Shown here: positions 31,652 to 43,400 of the stretch, piece after piece
Layout of the letters: the number at the start of each line of letters is the position of its first letter
How positions within the stretch are numbered: the stretch's first letter is position 1
Assembly: GCA_027625915.1 (NCBI GenBank)
Contig: JANTQA010000023.1
Span: 8,308,001-8,372,000 of the forward strand
From: Anaeramoeba flamelloides
Taxonomy: Eukaryota > Metamonada > Anaeramoebidae
Length of the DNA stretch: 64,000 nt
Direction: 5' to 3'
Translations under genes and position numbers: made by a program
The notes under the pieces: model-generated
Seen by the model: only the letters and a program-made list of their open reading frames with translations
What the model was told of the DNA's origin: nothing
The model's database searches: none

Positions 31652-32567
31652 ATCTTTCGCTTGAATTGAAATTTAACAAAAAAAAAAAACTCAAAAGGAT
31701 AAACTTCAAAGGTGTGTGTTGATTCTTCAAAATTTACCTTAATTCTGAATTCTCTTTCCAGAAAATTGATTGAATAAACAAACTTTTTGTTATTTATTTT
31801 TTTTTTGTTTTTCTTGTTTAATTTCAAAAATAAAAACAATAAATAAAACAAATACACATGAAGTTAATCGTTTTTTTCCTTTTCGTTTTATTCTGTTATT
31901 GTCCTTTTCAATAAGCAAAACAAAAATTTTCAAAAGTATATACAAAAAGGTTTAAAAAAATTTTGAAAAACACAATTTGATTATACAATACTAAGACTTA
32001 TTTTTCGCTTTGTGTTTACTATTTTACTTTTAAATTTTGAATTCTTTTTTTCCTACGCTTTTTCATTGAAATTTAAAGAAGTATTTATCATATTTTGTAA
32101 TTAATAACTTTTCATTTTACCACTGATACCTTCTTACTTTGATATTAACTAATTTGGTTTTGCATTCTGATTTAAGAAAGAGTTTTGGATGTAAGAAATT
32201 TGTTTAATTTATAAGTTACAAAATTCTCGTAAAAATCTTAAAAACAAAAAATTGTGTATTATTGTACTAGATTTCATGATTTTCTTGTATTTAAAAATTC
32301 AAGAACAACTAAAGTCAAGATAATTAATCAACTTTTGATTTTTTTAACATTGGATGATTATTTTGTTTATAATAATCTAATTATTAATTCTTATTTATAA
32401 TAAATAAAGGTATTTCCAAAAAAGTTGGGAATTTATTTTTTCATTTCAAAAAAGATCATCTTTGTTAGTGATTCTACTCGTTAACTTACAATACCAATTT
32501 AAGTGAAATATTAATACTAATTGAATAAATTATTATGGTCTATATTTCAAAATATGCTTGTTGAAAT

Positions 32568-33105
32568 AAACTCTTTTTTCAGTCAAAGGGGCCCAGTTTT
32601 ATTGAAGAAATGGAAGACATTCTATGAGTTTAATTCATTACTCTTATCAAACTAAAAATTTCATTTTTTAGATCAAAATCGTTTTTTCTCATTTTGTAAA
32701 ATTTTGTTTTTTGCTTTTTGCTTTTTTTTTATTTTTTTTTTCAAAATTAACTTTGAAAAAAAAAATGTTTGAAAAACCAAATAAAGATTAAGAAAAGTTA
32801 AGCTTTGTATTTTCTTTTAAAATCCATACATTTACAAGTAAAAAATCTTATTATCAACAATTTTAATTTCCTAAAGAAATTGAGAATTTTGCACGAGACT
32901 TTCCAATGAATGGAGCCCAAAAAATTTTTCAACATTTTTTTTTTTTTGAAATTTATGCTTTGTTCAGGGGTTTCTTTTATAATTATGGACTCTTATAAGA
33001 AGTTTATTATTTCTGGTATTTCTAAACAATCTAAGTTTGGTTGATTCTTAAAAATAAAGTGACTTTTTCATTTTTGGCTGGGCCCCTTTGAGTGAAATGG
33101 AGTTT
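32568..33105. mobile_element. TAAACTC-family DNA transposon, copy 2
   Basis: The ends are AAACTCTTTTTTCAGTCAAA and CCTTTGAGTGAAATGGAGTTT-like sequence (arms of about 25 bp), within TA on each side. It aligns along its length with 565..1109. About 538 bp, non-coding. Confidence 0.8.
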
Positions 33106-33281
33106 AGTTAAAAAAATGAAAAAAAAAATCATACTTTTTTCGGTGAAAAAAATGCATGACCTATTTCAAGCAAAAAAAAACGCAATATGAGAACGGGACA
33201 AAAGCCATTTTTAACAAAATTTCCAATAAGAGTGGAAAAAAAATAACTCTATTTTATTGTTTAAATTAAATAATGAATGAA

Positions 33282-33470
33282 AACTGATTTTTTTTTGATC
33301 AAAAGTGAAAATAATAGACATCAATTTTCTCTCTAAAAATTACTTGTGAAAATAGAGACCAGAAAAATTAATCTCTTTTATTTATATAATATTATACAAA
33401 CAAATCCAATTATTATCAAGAACTAATAAATGACCGTTAATGATTTTTTATATCTAACCACTTTAATGTT
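33282..33470. repeat. dispersed repeat, direct copy of 28455..28640
   Basis: See 28455. This copy contains AGAGACCAGAAAAATTAATC and ATCCAATTATTATCAAGAAC. Non-coding. Confidence 0.55.
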
Positions 33471-33768
33471 GTTGATATGAATTATGATATTTGAAAATAA
33501 ATTTGCCCCACTTTTTTATAAATAGAATAAAATTTTTTTGTAGATTTTCCAACAAATTTATTATATTTTGATTTAAATATAATAAATAAATTGTTTTTTG
33601 TAATTTTTTCTTATACCTTTTACGAACGACAATATCTAGTGTTTTTTTGAGTGTTTAACTCATTATTGATTATTTTTTAAATTGAATAATTGAATATTTC
33701 ATTCCAGTTAATTAAAAGTATATGTTAAACATTAATAAGTTTTTTTTACCAGTGAATTTTTAATAATA

Positions 33769-33962
33769 CAGTCAGTTTCACTTCTAATGCACAAAATATC
33801 AACGAAATTTAAGGCACAAAAAAATCTCAAATTAAAGCACAAAATTTATAATTATTTTTTTACACTTTATTTTACTAGAATGTGAATTTGGAGCCTTAAT
33901 TTCAGATTTTTATTGTACCTTAAAGTTCGTTGCAGTTTGTGCCTTAAAAGTGGAACTGACTG
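33769..33962. mobile_element. TA-flanked 194-bp MITE (CAGTCAGTTTCAC family), copy 1
   Basis: The ends CAGTCAGTTTCACTTCTAA and TTAAAAGTGGAACTGACTG are inverted copies. They sit exactly between TA dinucleotides (33767..33768 and 33963..33964). Inner blocks AAATTTAAGGCACAAA and TTTGTGCCTTAAAAG also pair. TA duplications and CAGT ends are typical of Tc1/mariner-derived MITEs. Diverged copies lie at 57834 and 59058. Confidence 0.85.
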
Positions 33963-34870
33963 TACACAAGAATTATAATTATATTTCTAGGGACCAAAGC
34001 AAATAAATTTGTAGTAATAAAATTCTAATAAAAAAAATAATAAAAATAAAAATAAACACATTTAAAGATTTTTTTAAAATATAATATTTTTTCTAATACT
34101 TTAAAAAAGTTGACTTAAATTGGACAATTAAACAATTTCAAAATATAAAGTTACTCTGTTTGACGTTCATTCATTCTATGACTCCAAAGGAAAAATTATA
34201 ATTTAAATCAAAATAAAAAAAAAAATTAAATATAGATCCTAAATACTAAGTATTTTTTTGATTATTATTTATAATAGGTTAATTTTGCGACTTTAATGTG
34301 TACTATTTTAGAATATTGGAAGACTCGGTCTTAAAAATGGACATTTTGTAATTAATATAAACTAGTGAATTTTTGGTTTGAAAATCAAGTATTTTTTAAT
34401 AAGGATTTTTCAATAGGCGGATTAATATTTTTTGATACTTTTTTAAAATGTATTTTTTTAGCAAAAAATAAAAGTTTTTAGCTAACTAAGAAAACAAATA
34501 TTATTATTTTTTTTGGCATTACTATGAAGAAAAAATAGATTAAGTGAATAGATACAATTCTTGGATATTTGAAAAGAGAATCATAACTAGAGAAAAAAAA
34601 TATTTAAACATAAAATTTTAGTAAATATGTTTTTTTCAAGATATTTACTAAAAAGAAAGCCACTCAATTGTAAAAAAATACAGGGAATATCACAATATAG
34701 TATTATTTAAGTAGGAAAAATGAAAAAAAAATAAGTATCTAATTCTAATTATTTGAATTCTGAATAACTCAAAATCGTTTTTAAACCCAATTTCTTCATC
34801 TCAGTATCTTTTTTACTTTGTACTAAAAATATCTTAATGGTTTATTTATTGATTTAGGAGTATAAAAACA

Positions 34871-34983
<113 letters not shown>

Positions 34984-35488
34984 TCATATCAAAATAATTT
35001 AAATAATCATTTGAGTAATTTCAAAAATTGAAATTTTTGAAAAGTCAATTCTCTTAATAAAATCATAATTAATAGGAATTTTAAGAAATTGATTTGATTT
35101 TTTATATCAAAAGTTATTATTTAAGATCGGGATACCAAATTCATTCAATTTTTAATATTATATTGTATTCTTATTATATTTAGTCAATAATTGAATACTT
35201 TTGTCTCTTTAGATATTATCAAAAAATAACTAATTTACAGATAATCTAAGAAAAAAAAATAAATAAAAAGGAATTATTGTTATTAAAATACTACCTTAAA
35301 AAATCGAATCATGGGTTTTCTTTCTTATCCTCCTGAAACCCGTATATTTTATTATATCACAACTTTTAAAAAGTTATTTCTAAACATCTTGTAATTAATG
35401 TAAATTTTATTATATAATTTTTTGTCAATTATTTAACTTATTTTTTTTTCTTTTTCTGCTTCTTTCAAATTTTATGAAGTATAAATAA

Positions 35489-35494
<6 letters not shown>

Positions 35495-35526
<32 letters not shown>
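35495..35526 (+). repeat. (TA)n microsatellite
   Basis: About 16 uninterrupted TA units. Similar short tracts occur at 18484, 44675, 47323 and 63656. Confidence 0.95.
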
Positions 35527-35529
<3 letters not shown>

Positions 35530-36715
35530 TATTTTAAAGTAAAAATTATACTTTCTTGATAATTCAGGTCATTTTTTTAGTACTTATTAACTTTTTTTCG
35601 AACTTTAAAAGAATGTTAAAGATTTTTATTAAACTTAAACATAAAAAAAGGAACGAAATGTATCTAAATAATAAAATGAAAATTTTTGCCTTTTTCATTT
35701 GGTTATTAGAACTTTAGAATTCATTATTTTGTGAATTTTAAAAAATTATTCAGTTCATATAAATTATCTGTTTTCCACATAAAAAATATATATGGTTAAT
35801 TTATCATTTTAATTTCAATTCTTAATCAATTTTAAAAAATATGTATAATTATATTGAATTCTGGGGTTAGATAAATAGGAAATAAATTAAAAATCATGAA
35901 ACTTTTCTTCAAATAAGTATTTAAAGCATTCCTATTCCATAGTTAATAAATTTTAGGGAAAATGATAATTATTTTTTATAAGAAAAATCGAAATTTGATG
36001 AAAAAATGATCCTCAAAAAATTCTTTAATTCGAAGCAAATTAAAACAAACCAATGATCGGATCAAGGGTATTTTTTTACTTTGATTAGTTTGAGGAATTG
36101 ATTGAATATTTATATCAATAAAACTTATTATTTCAACAAATAATTGTTGAATCTCAATATATTAATATATTGGATTTACAAACATAGAAATACCCAGGAT
36201 AATAGAAATCATTAAATTCTTTTGATATTTTTTATTTTTCATAGTTAAATCCTTTTCTTGAAATAATTTGTTTTAAATGAAGTAGTTTAAATTCAAAATA
36301 ATTTAAACAATAAGACAAACCCCAACTGATAGATATAACCATTGTTTATCATCTCACTTTATGATCTCTCTCTTTTTTTCTTTTTTCTTGTCCATCCTTG
36401 TTTTACTAGCAAAATTAAGAACCCGTTCAATAAAGCTAAGTACTCAAGAAATTAAGAACAACAATTTCACTTTTTTTGGAATTTATAATTTGATCAAAAA
36501 ATACTCTTAATTATTTTCATTGGATATTTTGTTGATTTTAAATATTTAAAATTCCTTTTTGAAAAATAATTAATTTTATTGTTTTTCAAACATACAATAA
36601 AATGTTAGATAGCAACAAAGAGTAAATTATAATTATTTTTCCAAAGTTAGAAAAAAAAATGCAACTTTACATTCTATCACTGTATTTTCTTTTATCATTG
36701 AAAAAACAAAATTAA

Positions 36716-37132
36716 CTGTTTTGGAAAAAAAGTGAAACAGGAAAAAAAGAGAAACACAGTTTTTCATTGGGAACCTTACTGAAAAAGGAAAATTAAAGTT
36801 AATCAAAAGAAGAACCCAATTAACTTCAAATAATAATCCATAATATTATTTTCAATCAATCCAACAAATACAATTTAAATCTACTTGATTTATCGAAATT
36901 GTTCGAGTGGTTTTGGAGATCTCAAAAATAGTCAATTTTTTGTAATAAATTTTTAATAATTGATCAAAGAAAAATAATATACCAAAAGATTGTATTAAAA
37001 AAACTGCTATTGTGTTTAATACTTAATTTTGTCTTTATTTAATTATTTATTCTTTTACTAATTGATCTTATTTTTCATTTTCAGTAAGGCTTCCCAATTA
37101 AAAACCATGTTCACTTTTTTTCCACAATGGTA
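36716..37132. mobile_element. GTTGTGGAAAA-family DNA transposon, copy 2
   Basis: The ends CTGTTTTGGAAAAAAAGTGA and TCACTTTTTTTCCACAATGG lie between TAA triplets. It aligns end to end with 17009..17422, including ACAATTTAAATCTACTTGAT and TTTTGGAGATCTCAAAAATA. A short extra block repeats AAAAGTGAAACAGG-like sequence near the left end. Confidence 0.8.
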
Positions 37133-37493
37133 ATAAATGATTTTTCAAAAAGTTCTTCTAATATAACAAAATCAGTCATAACAGATCAAACCAAAATCTG
37201 TGTTTATTAGATCAGCTATGAAAATGGGAACAAAGTGAAAATTTTGACTTTATCATTGCACTCCCTTCGAATAAATACTAAATTTTAAATAAACTTTTTC
37301 TACTTTAACCCATTTTCCCGAATAATAGACAATTAAAGTTTTTTTTAAAACTAATAGTGGGGTGTGTATTAATTGATTAAAATTCTTTTATGTCTTTTGA
37401 TAGTGAAAAATAAAAATCAAAATAATTTCATTTTTTTTTTTTGTTTTATTTTTGATTGATATTTTTCTTGTGTTTGGGGAAATCTTTTTCAAC

Positions 37494-40400
37494 ATGACTG
37501 ACTTTATTAAAAAAAAAGAAATAAAAGGAACTTTTATTCAAAAAGAAGAAGAAGAAAAAAGTATTGAAATTGTAAATTCATCTGATGAAACAGATACTGA
37601 AAACGAAGGCTCAGAACAAGAAGAAATATTGGATGAAAAAGAAGGTGAACAAGCCCTTTGGGCCTCATTACTCAAGCGTGTAACAACAAAAAAAACACTA
37701 CCAGAATCTTCTACACTTCTACTTCTTGGTAATTAGTCTTTTCTTTTTTTTTCCTAAATTTCTTATTGTTGTTTTTGTTAAAAAAAGTTTCTTTTATTTT
37801 TTTTATCGCATGTCCTTTTTGATGAAAATTTTTGAAACAACAAACTGTCAATTAACTCAACAAAATATTTTACCTCAATAATTCTGATTGATATTTTTTT
37901 AGGTGATACATCTTCTGGGAAAACAAGTCTGTTTTTTAAATATTTAAAAACAGAGAGGAACCTTATAGGAATTGGTTTGAATTATTCGTACATTAGAGTC
38001 AATTCGAACAACGGCGAATCTGAAGGTAATTTTTTTTTCTTTTTTTTTTTATTTTTTGATATTTACTCTCTTTTTTTCATCCAATTTAAAGCTACAAAAA
38101 AAAACGACTTCAGCTCTTGGTTTGATTTTTTGATCTCACTTTTAATTTAATTTGGTTTAAATTTACAAACATACAAAACACGAAATCTTCTTTTCAAGTA
38201 TTTATTCCTATTTCTGTTTTTTTTTTATTCCCAAACCAAATGAGGATTTAAAAATAATGAGTTGATAAAGGATTTAATTGTCCCAAATCAATTATCACTT
38301 TTTTTTTTCACACCCTTTATCAAAACACTTAAGGTTTACAATCCCTGAAACTGGAAAAAAGATTGTCTTGTATTGGGTGTGGCAACTTGTTATTTTGGTT
38401 CTTAGCTGATCGATCCACAACTAAGTTTGGATAGTATAGGTGGTTGAAAAATGCTATTTTTGTCATTTTATTTTTTTTTTTTCCGAAATCCAGATTGATG
38501 AGTCTAAGATTAATTAATTGGAAGATATTTAATTAGTAATTGAGTTTTTTGTTTTCTGTGTTGAAATTTTTATTTAGGCTTTGTATTATTTGATGCTTGT
38601 AAAAAAAATTTTTTTTATTTACTCCTAATTCTGTAAAAGGAAAATGATAATTTCAATTGACAACCCAAAAATTAACACTTTCAATTAAATACCTTCCAAT
38701 TAATTAATCTTAGACTCATCAATCTGGATTTCGGAAAAAAAAAAAATAAAATGACAAAAATAGCATTTTTCAACCACCTATACTATCCAAACTTAGTTGT
38801 GGATCGATCAGCTAAGAACCAAAATAACAAGTTGCCACACCCAATACAAGACAATCTTTTTTCCAGTTTCAGGGATTGTAAACCTTAAATCAACCATAAA
38901 CCAAGATGTCTTGGGGTATAAACAATAAAATGATTTGTAGAAACGAGAAGAAAAAAACTGCTAATTTAAGGACTACGTTTCGGCCCTAGAGAAGTCTTGA
39001 GTTATTGTGCTATTTTACTTTCGCTTCTCAAAAAGAATTTTCGTTCCAAAGAAATTTTACAAAAATTCCTAATTTCAAAGTGAAAAACACACAAACAAAA
39101 AAAAAAAAAAGATATTTTTGATTAAAATTTTAAAAAATAAATGGCTTGTAGGAATTTTCAAGTCAAAGCTCAAATTTTAAAACAATTTAGAATTGTAAAA
39201 GCAACTAAAAACAATATTTAGAACAGTATGAGGAATTATTTTATGTTTATTGATTTGAAATGGAAATTATGAAATATTAAAATCAAATTTTGGCTTGATC
39301 TAAGAAGTAAAAAATAGTGAAAATTTAGAGAAATTGTCGAAAGTTTTGCATTTTTTTGTAAAAAAAATTCTCCGTGGGTAAATTTAACTGAGAATTATAG
39401 AACTCTTTCAAGAGCGTTTTTATAGGCAAATTTTCTGCTTTTACATGCAAATGTAGTTCTTTTGAAAAAAACACAAAAGAAATTCACCTGGAGGGATAGG
39501 TATAGAACGATAAAGTGCCAAAATAAACTCTTTTTCAAATAAAAGGACACAAAAAATTTCAAGAATTATTCAAAATTGAATCAAATTAATTGTAGTATCA
39601 TTATAAAATATATGAAATGCTTTAAAACCTAACAAAACACCCAATTGAATCTCTAAAACTCATTAAAACAAAACAATAAAAATTAAAATTAAATATTTTA
39701 AAAATTGGTGTGCCCTTTTATTTGAAATGAGAAATCTCGTTTTGTAAATTGTAATGAAAAAAAATATAAAATCAATAAAAACCTTTGAACAAGGCAAATT
39801 AAGAAAAAGTTCTCAACATTTTATTGATAACTCTTTACACGTCAAACGTTTGTTCTTTAAAGTCTCATTTTAAAGATAAAGTCGCAATCCATCAGGTATT
39901 TTGTTGGAATGTTATTTTCTTTATTTCTTTTTTCTTTGTCCCATGCATCAATCCAACAATGGACTTTCTTAATTCCTATATCTAGCTCATTTGAAATCAA
40001 ACTTCAACTGTTTCTATTTATACACTGGTAGATTATTTCCAAATTGGTTTCTTCTTATCTTGCTTTTTCATTTTCCAACTGTTCAGTATCCATAAAATAA
40101 AAAAGCAAAATATGAAAAAATGAATAATTAAAATGAAAATCACCAATAAATAATTATCCTATTCAAAATCAAATTCAATGGTATTGATGATTTGAGAGTT
40201 GTGTCCTTTTGTTTGAAAAATAGTTTAGTAAAAAATATTATTGGCAATATTGCTTTTTTAAAAAAAGTTTTAAAAAGTGTTACTCAAACTGATTTAAAGT
40301 GCGAGCCAAACAGTTTGAGCAACACCTTTCGTCCACATTTTTTATAAACTAGGTGTTTTATTTGATTCCTTGTTTTTTCTATTAAAGAAAACACCAAAAA

Positions 40401-43400
40401 ACTAAGATCGAAGAGAAAATTCAGAAAACAAAAATTTTTAACGGAAAGATCAGATTTTTTTTTCCTTTTTTTTTTATAAAAAGAGAATTATTAATTTGAT
40501 TTTATTTCTTAAAAAGAAAGCAAGTTATTACTTTGCTTATTTCTATTTTCATTGTCATTACACCATAAAAGATATTTATTGTATTAAATATTAATTACTA
40601 GTGACCATTTTCACGAGAAGGAGCCGATTTTGAACCATTCATATTCTCGTAAAAATAATCATTTAGTGTGCGTTTTAACATGAATTGATGTATTTAAAGC
40701 AAAAAAAAATTATTGACTAAAGTCAAGAATAAATTCGAACGAAAAGTACAATTTTACACCCGTTCCAACCCTACCGTGAAATCTATGATAAACAGAAAAT
40801 TCGTTTTCTCTATCATACATTTTCTTTTTATGAAATGATTTTATGGTTATGTGATAGCCTATTACAATCCGTAAAATTTTATAATAGAACAAAAATTTCC
40901 CTTAGAGAAAATATTAAAATTTCAATTTTTTACTACAAACCTTCTGAATGATCAATAATTTAGAAAAAATTTTCAGGTTTTTGGTGGATCCTTAATTTCT
41001 AAAGACCTTAAAATCAAAAGGCAAGACCATTTCAAAGAAACCATCAAATTCTAACTTCGATCTTTGGAAGCTTTGTTTTGAATTTTTGGATTTATTTCAT
41101 AAACAATAAGATTTTTTTCTCAGGTCTTTCAAATAAGAAATTTTTTTAAAAAAACCTATGTCAAACCATAAAATGTATATGATAGCGTATAAACGAAGAT
41201 TTTTTTTTTGTATTTAACTGAGACAAAAAGTCAATTTCTATGTATGTAAAATTTCATGGTTGGTTTGAAACGGCTGTATCATTTTCAAAATGGAAATTTC
41301 ATTTTTTCATTTCAAAAGCTTCAGGAACATTTTAAACAAAATTTAAACAAAAAGAAAATTGCCTGGAGTTGGCCCATGAAAATTTTCCCAAAAAATTGGT
41401 TTAAATATGATAAAAAATCATTGAACATTGAAACAAAAAATTATTATTTTGTAAATATATACCTTTCGTGAATTTAGTAAATTACATTTGTTTCAAATTT
41501 TTTTTTGAATAATTCTTCATGAAGTTGAAGATATATCTCATTAGTTTGGTTTCTTAAACTCTTTTATTTGAAATTTCAAACAAATAACAACAATGTTAAT
41601 GTAAATTGAGATCTTTTATTTGATTTTTTGAAATTGTTCATTTATAAATTAAAAAAAAAATTGACAGCTAAAAAAAAAATCTTTTTAAAAAGAGATAATT
41701 TTGTCCTTATGAGGATACAATGCAATTAGATTATGTGAATTGTTGTCGATGAACATTTTTGGGAGAATATGGCCAATTTGTAATTGGCCACTTTCTCGCG
41801 AAAATGGATATTATGTTTTTTTTTTTTCAAATAATTCTGTTGGACAAACAATAAATATGATTTATTGAACCTCTAGTGAAATACCAATCTTATTTTTAAA
41901 GAATATTTTATCGGATTTAATTCAATAGTTTTTTTTCGGTTGATTAGATCTATATTTAGTTTTTTATCGAAAAAAAAATATTCTAACTAATTATGTTTTT
42001 CTTCCTTTGCTCCCAACAAAAAAAAAAAAAGAAAGTGAACAACTCATTATTTTTTAACTATCATAAAAAATCCATTTTTTACAGATTTAGTTCATCATGT
42101 TCAAATGTTTACAGATGATTTAATTTTAATAATGGAAGGAACAATTTCAGAAATTGACAAAAAATTAATATTAATTTTTAAAATTATTCAAGAGTTTGGA
42201 AGGAACCCAAATAAAGATAAAACTCTAAAATCAAATCAATTATCCAAAAAAAAGTATTTAGGAATTTGGCTTGAAAAAAAGAAACATTTAAAAAAAAACT
42301 TTAAAAAAGTAAAAGCAAATTTTAAAAAAATCAAGATGATTTTTAACCAACAACAATTAGCCAATGGAGTAAAATTACAAAGGTTTAAATCGATATGTAT
42401 TATCCAATTATTTTATGGGCTAGTTATTTTCAATCTAACCCAAAATGATTTCAACTCGATAGATGTTTGGATAAATAAAAAAATCACAAAATTTTTAAAA
42501 ATTAATCCACACTCTCCCAGAATTATTTATAAAACCAAGGCAAAAATAGACCAAGTAAGAATTTCGATATATAAAAGAAGATTTAAACTCAAAAAGAAAT
42601 TAAAAATACTTGGGTTTGAACACATTTCAAAAAATTTAAAGTTTTTAAAAAAAGACAAGGAAAATATTAATTGGAAAGAAGAAAATTTAAAATTGCTAAA
42701 TGCGAATCTTAATCAATTTAGAGAAAACTTAATAATAAATAGCACTGGGTGGAAAGGCCAGGAATATTTAAAAATTATTAGATTAATAACAATATAAACA
42801 AATAGTCGTGTCGTAAAGTGCCGTAGAGTGCCGTAGAGTGCTTAGGTTTTCCAGAATTCAAAAGAATAGAGAAAAATCAAAGATTTTACTCAATTCTTTT
42901 GAATTCTGGAAAAGCTAACCCGATTTTTTTCAATTTAAGGAATAAACCGAAAATTAAATAAAATTTTCTGTTTATTTCTTAAATTAAAAAAAACCTAACG
43001 ACAAAAATATTTAAAATGGAAGGGCTCTACTTCCATCTTAAAACTAAGAAATTTCACAAATTATCTAAATAGATATTCTTAAGTTTATGATAAGAATAAA
43101 ACAAAAACAAAATTTTGCAATTTATGCAAAAAATATTTAAACCTAGATACAGATGAAGATATGGATCATTTTTTTATGGGGTCGTGTCGTCAAGTGCCTA
43201 GCTTTTCCAGAATTCAAAAGAATGGAGAAAAATCAAAGATTTTACTCAATTCTTTTGAATTCTGAAAAGCTCAGCGTTTTTTTTTAATTTAAGAAATAAA
43301 CAGAAAATTAAATAAATTTTCTGTTTAATTCTTAAATTAAAAAAAAACCTAACTACGCCCATTTTATAAAGAAAATAGAATAATTTGGATTAAAGATTTA

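Noticed and set aside
31483-31857. 124-residue minus-strand frame
   Set aside because: It is the antisense of the last uS9 exon, which the protein family fixes on the plus strand.
37452-37493. Upstream in-frame ATG for the dynein light intermediate chain
   Set aside because: The extra 14 residues are hydrophobic and AT-driven; the downstream ATG gives a normal acidic N-terminus.
41256-41471. 71-residue frame inside the 1.2-kb element
   Set aside because: No transposase motif or other recognisable domain, so I did not call it a gene.
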